A program made the translations under genes and the position numbers. The notes beneath the pieces are model-generated. The model saw only the letters and a program-made list of their open reading frames with translations, did not search any database and was not told the origin of the DNA. 64,000 bases of DNA from JBJGXI01 sp045635475 (GTDB taxonomy: Bacteria > Bacillota > Bacilli > Bacillales > Amphibacillaceae): contig NZ_JBJGXI010000001.1 in assembly GCF_045635475.1 (NCBI RefSeq), forward strand, positions 248,001-312,000. Reading direction: 5' to 3'. This document shows, piece after piece, positions 63,761 to 64,000 of this stretch (its first letter is position 1; each line of letters opens with the position of its first letter).

Positions 63761-63975
63761 GTAAACAAAGCTGAAGCTAACTGTTGGAGCGACTATCGGA
63801 ATTATCTTTACACAACTGATTTCCCTGTACTAAATACAAGCATCTTAATGAGTAAGTATGTGGAATGTCCAAGGAAGTTTGAGCAGTTTGTTTGTTGAGA
63901 ATGGTGATGGTGCAAGTGTGTGGACCTCGAACCCGAGCGACATCTTTTGACAAAAATCGGGAAGTGACAGGCACC
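63761..63975 (+). mobile_element. RAYT C-terminal relic and REP-like right end, right unit
   Basis: The frame NKAEANCWSDYRNYLYTTDF, then PVLNTSILMSKYVE, then ENGDGASVW after a shift, is a transposase C-terminus aligning with relics at 50858 and 59830. TCGGGAAGTGACAGGCACC at 63957-63975 is the inverted partner of the left end at 63175. It closes the downstream unit. Confidence 0.7.
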
Positions 63976-64000
63976 TATCCAAATTTCACGGGTGGTGAAT

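Overview
The window is low-GC Gram-positive DNA, most likely from a Bacillaceae member (order Bacillales). Supporting signs are strong AGGAGG-type ribosome sites, frequent TTG/GTG starts, LplA/LplB/LplC-type sugar transporters without their own ATPase, a YesL homologue, CcpA/LacI-type operators (TGWNANCGNTNWCA), and a SpoIID-type relic. There are no rRNA or tRNA genes, no CRISPR array and no phage module. Nearly everything intact concerns uptake and breakdown of a complex, probably sulfated, carbohydrate.

Layout. (1) 1-14240, + strand: one long operon with an ABC importer (solute-binding protein cut by the window edge, two permeases), two Gfo/Idh/MocA oxidoreductases, a sulfatase, a GNAT acetyltransferase, a second sulfatase, a BNR_4 beta-propeller protein, two more oxidoreductases and a two-domain alpha/beta hydrolase, closed by a terminator. 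(2) 14435-21460: a decayed zone. It holds a GH127-like pseudogene cut by a REP-like end, an intact AraC regulator divergent from a sulfatase, a 5'-truncated formylglycine-generating-enzyme gene, a LysR pseudogene, a second AraC regulator and an unrecognised pseudogene. (3) 21428-29137: tatC and tatA, then a GxGYxYP protein with a twin-arginine signal and a 1267-residue Sec-secreted GxGYxYP/CBM9 protein. (4) 29752-49862: a LacI regulator with matching operators, then a second ABC importer, a Gfo/Idh/MocA-ThuA pair, two GH38 alpha-mannosidases flanking a sulfatase, mannose-6-phosphate isomerase, YesL, another sulfatase and two oxidoreductases. (5) 49978-64000: an accessory, eroded zone. Intact here are a GH2 enzyme, ATP sulfurylase, APS kinase, a histidine phosphatase, a Gfo/Idh/MocA protein and a secreted right-handed beta-helix protein. 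Among them lie relics of REP-associated tyrosine transposases (RAYT), a SpoIID-like gene, a permease and an SLC13-type transporter.

How it may work (inference). The secreted GxGYxYP and beta-helix proteins would cut polysaccharide outside; two CUT1 importers take up oligosaccharides. Five sulfatases, two GH38 enzymes, the GH2 enzyme and the propeller protein have no signal peptide and would finish the job in the cytosol. Mannose would enter glycolysis through ManA. Sulfate released inside could be activated by Sat and CysC. The eight Gfo/Idh/MocA proteins and ThuA suggest an additional redox-based route for sugar or glycoside conversion. The substrate cannot be read from the sequence; alpha-mannose plus sulfate ester is the best-supported description.
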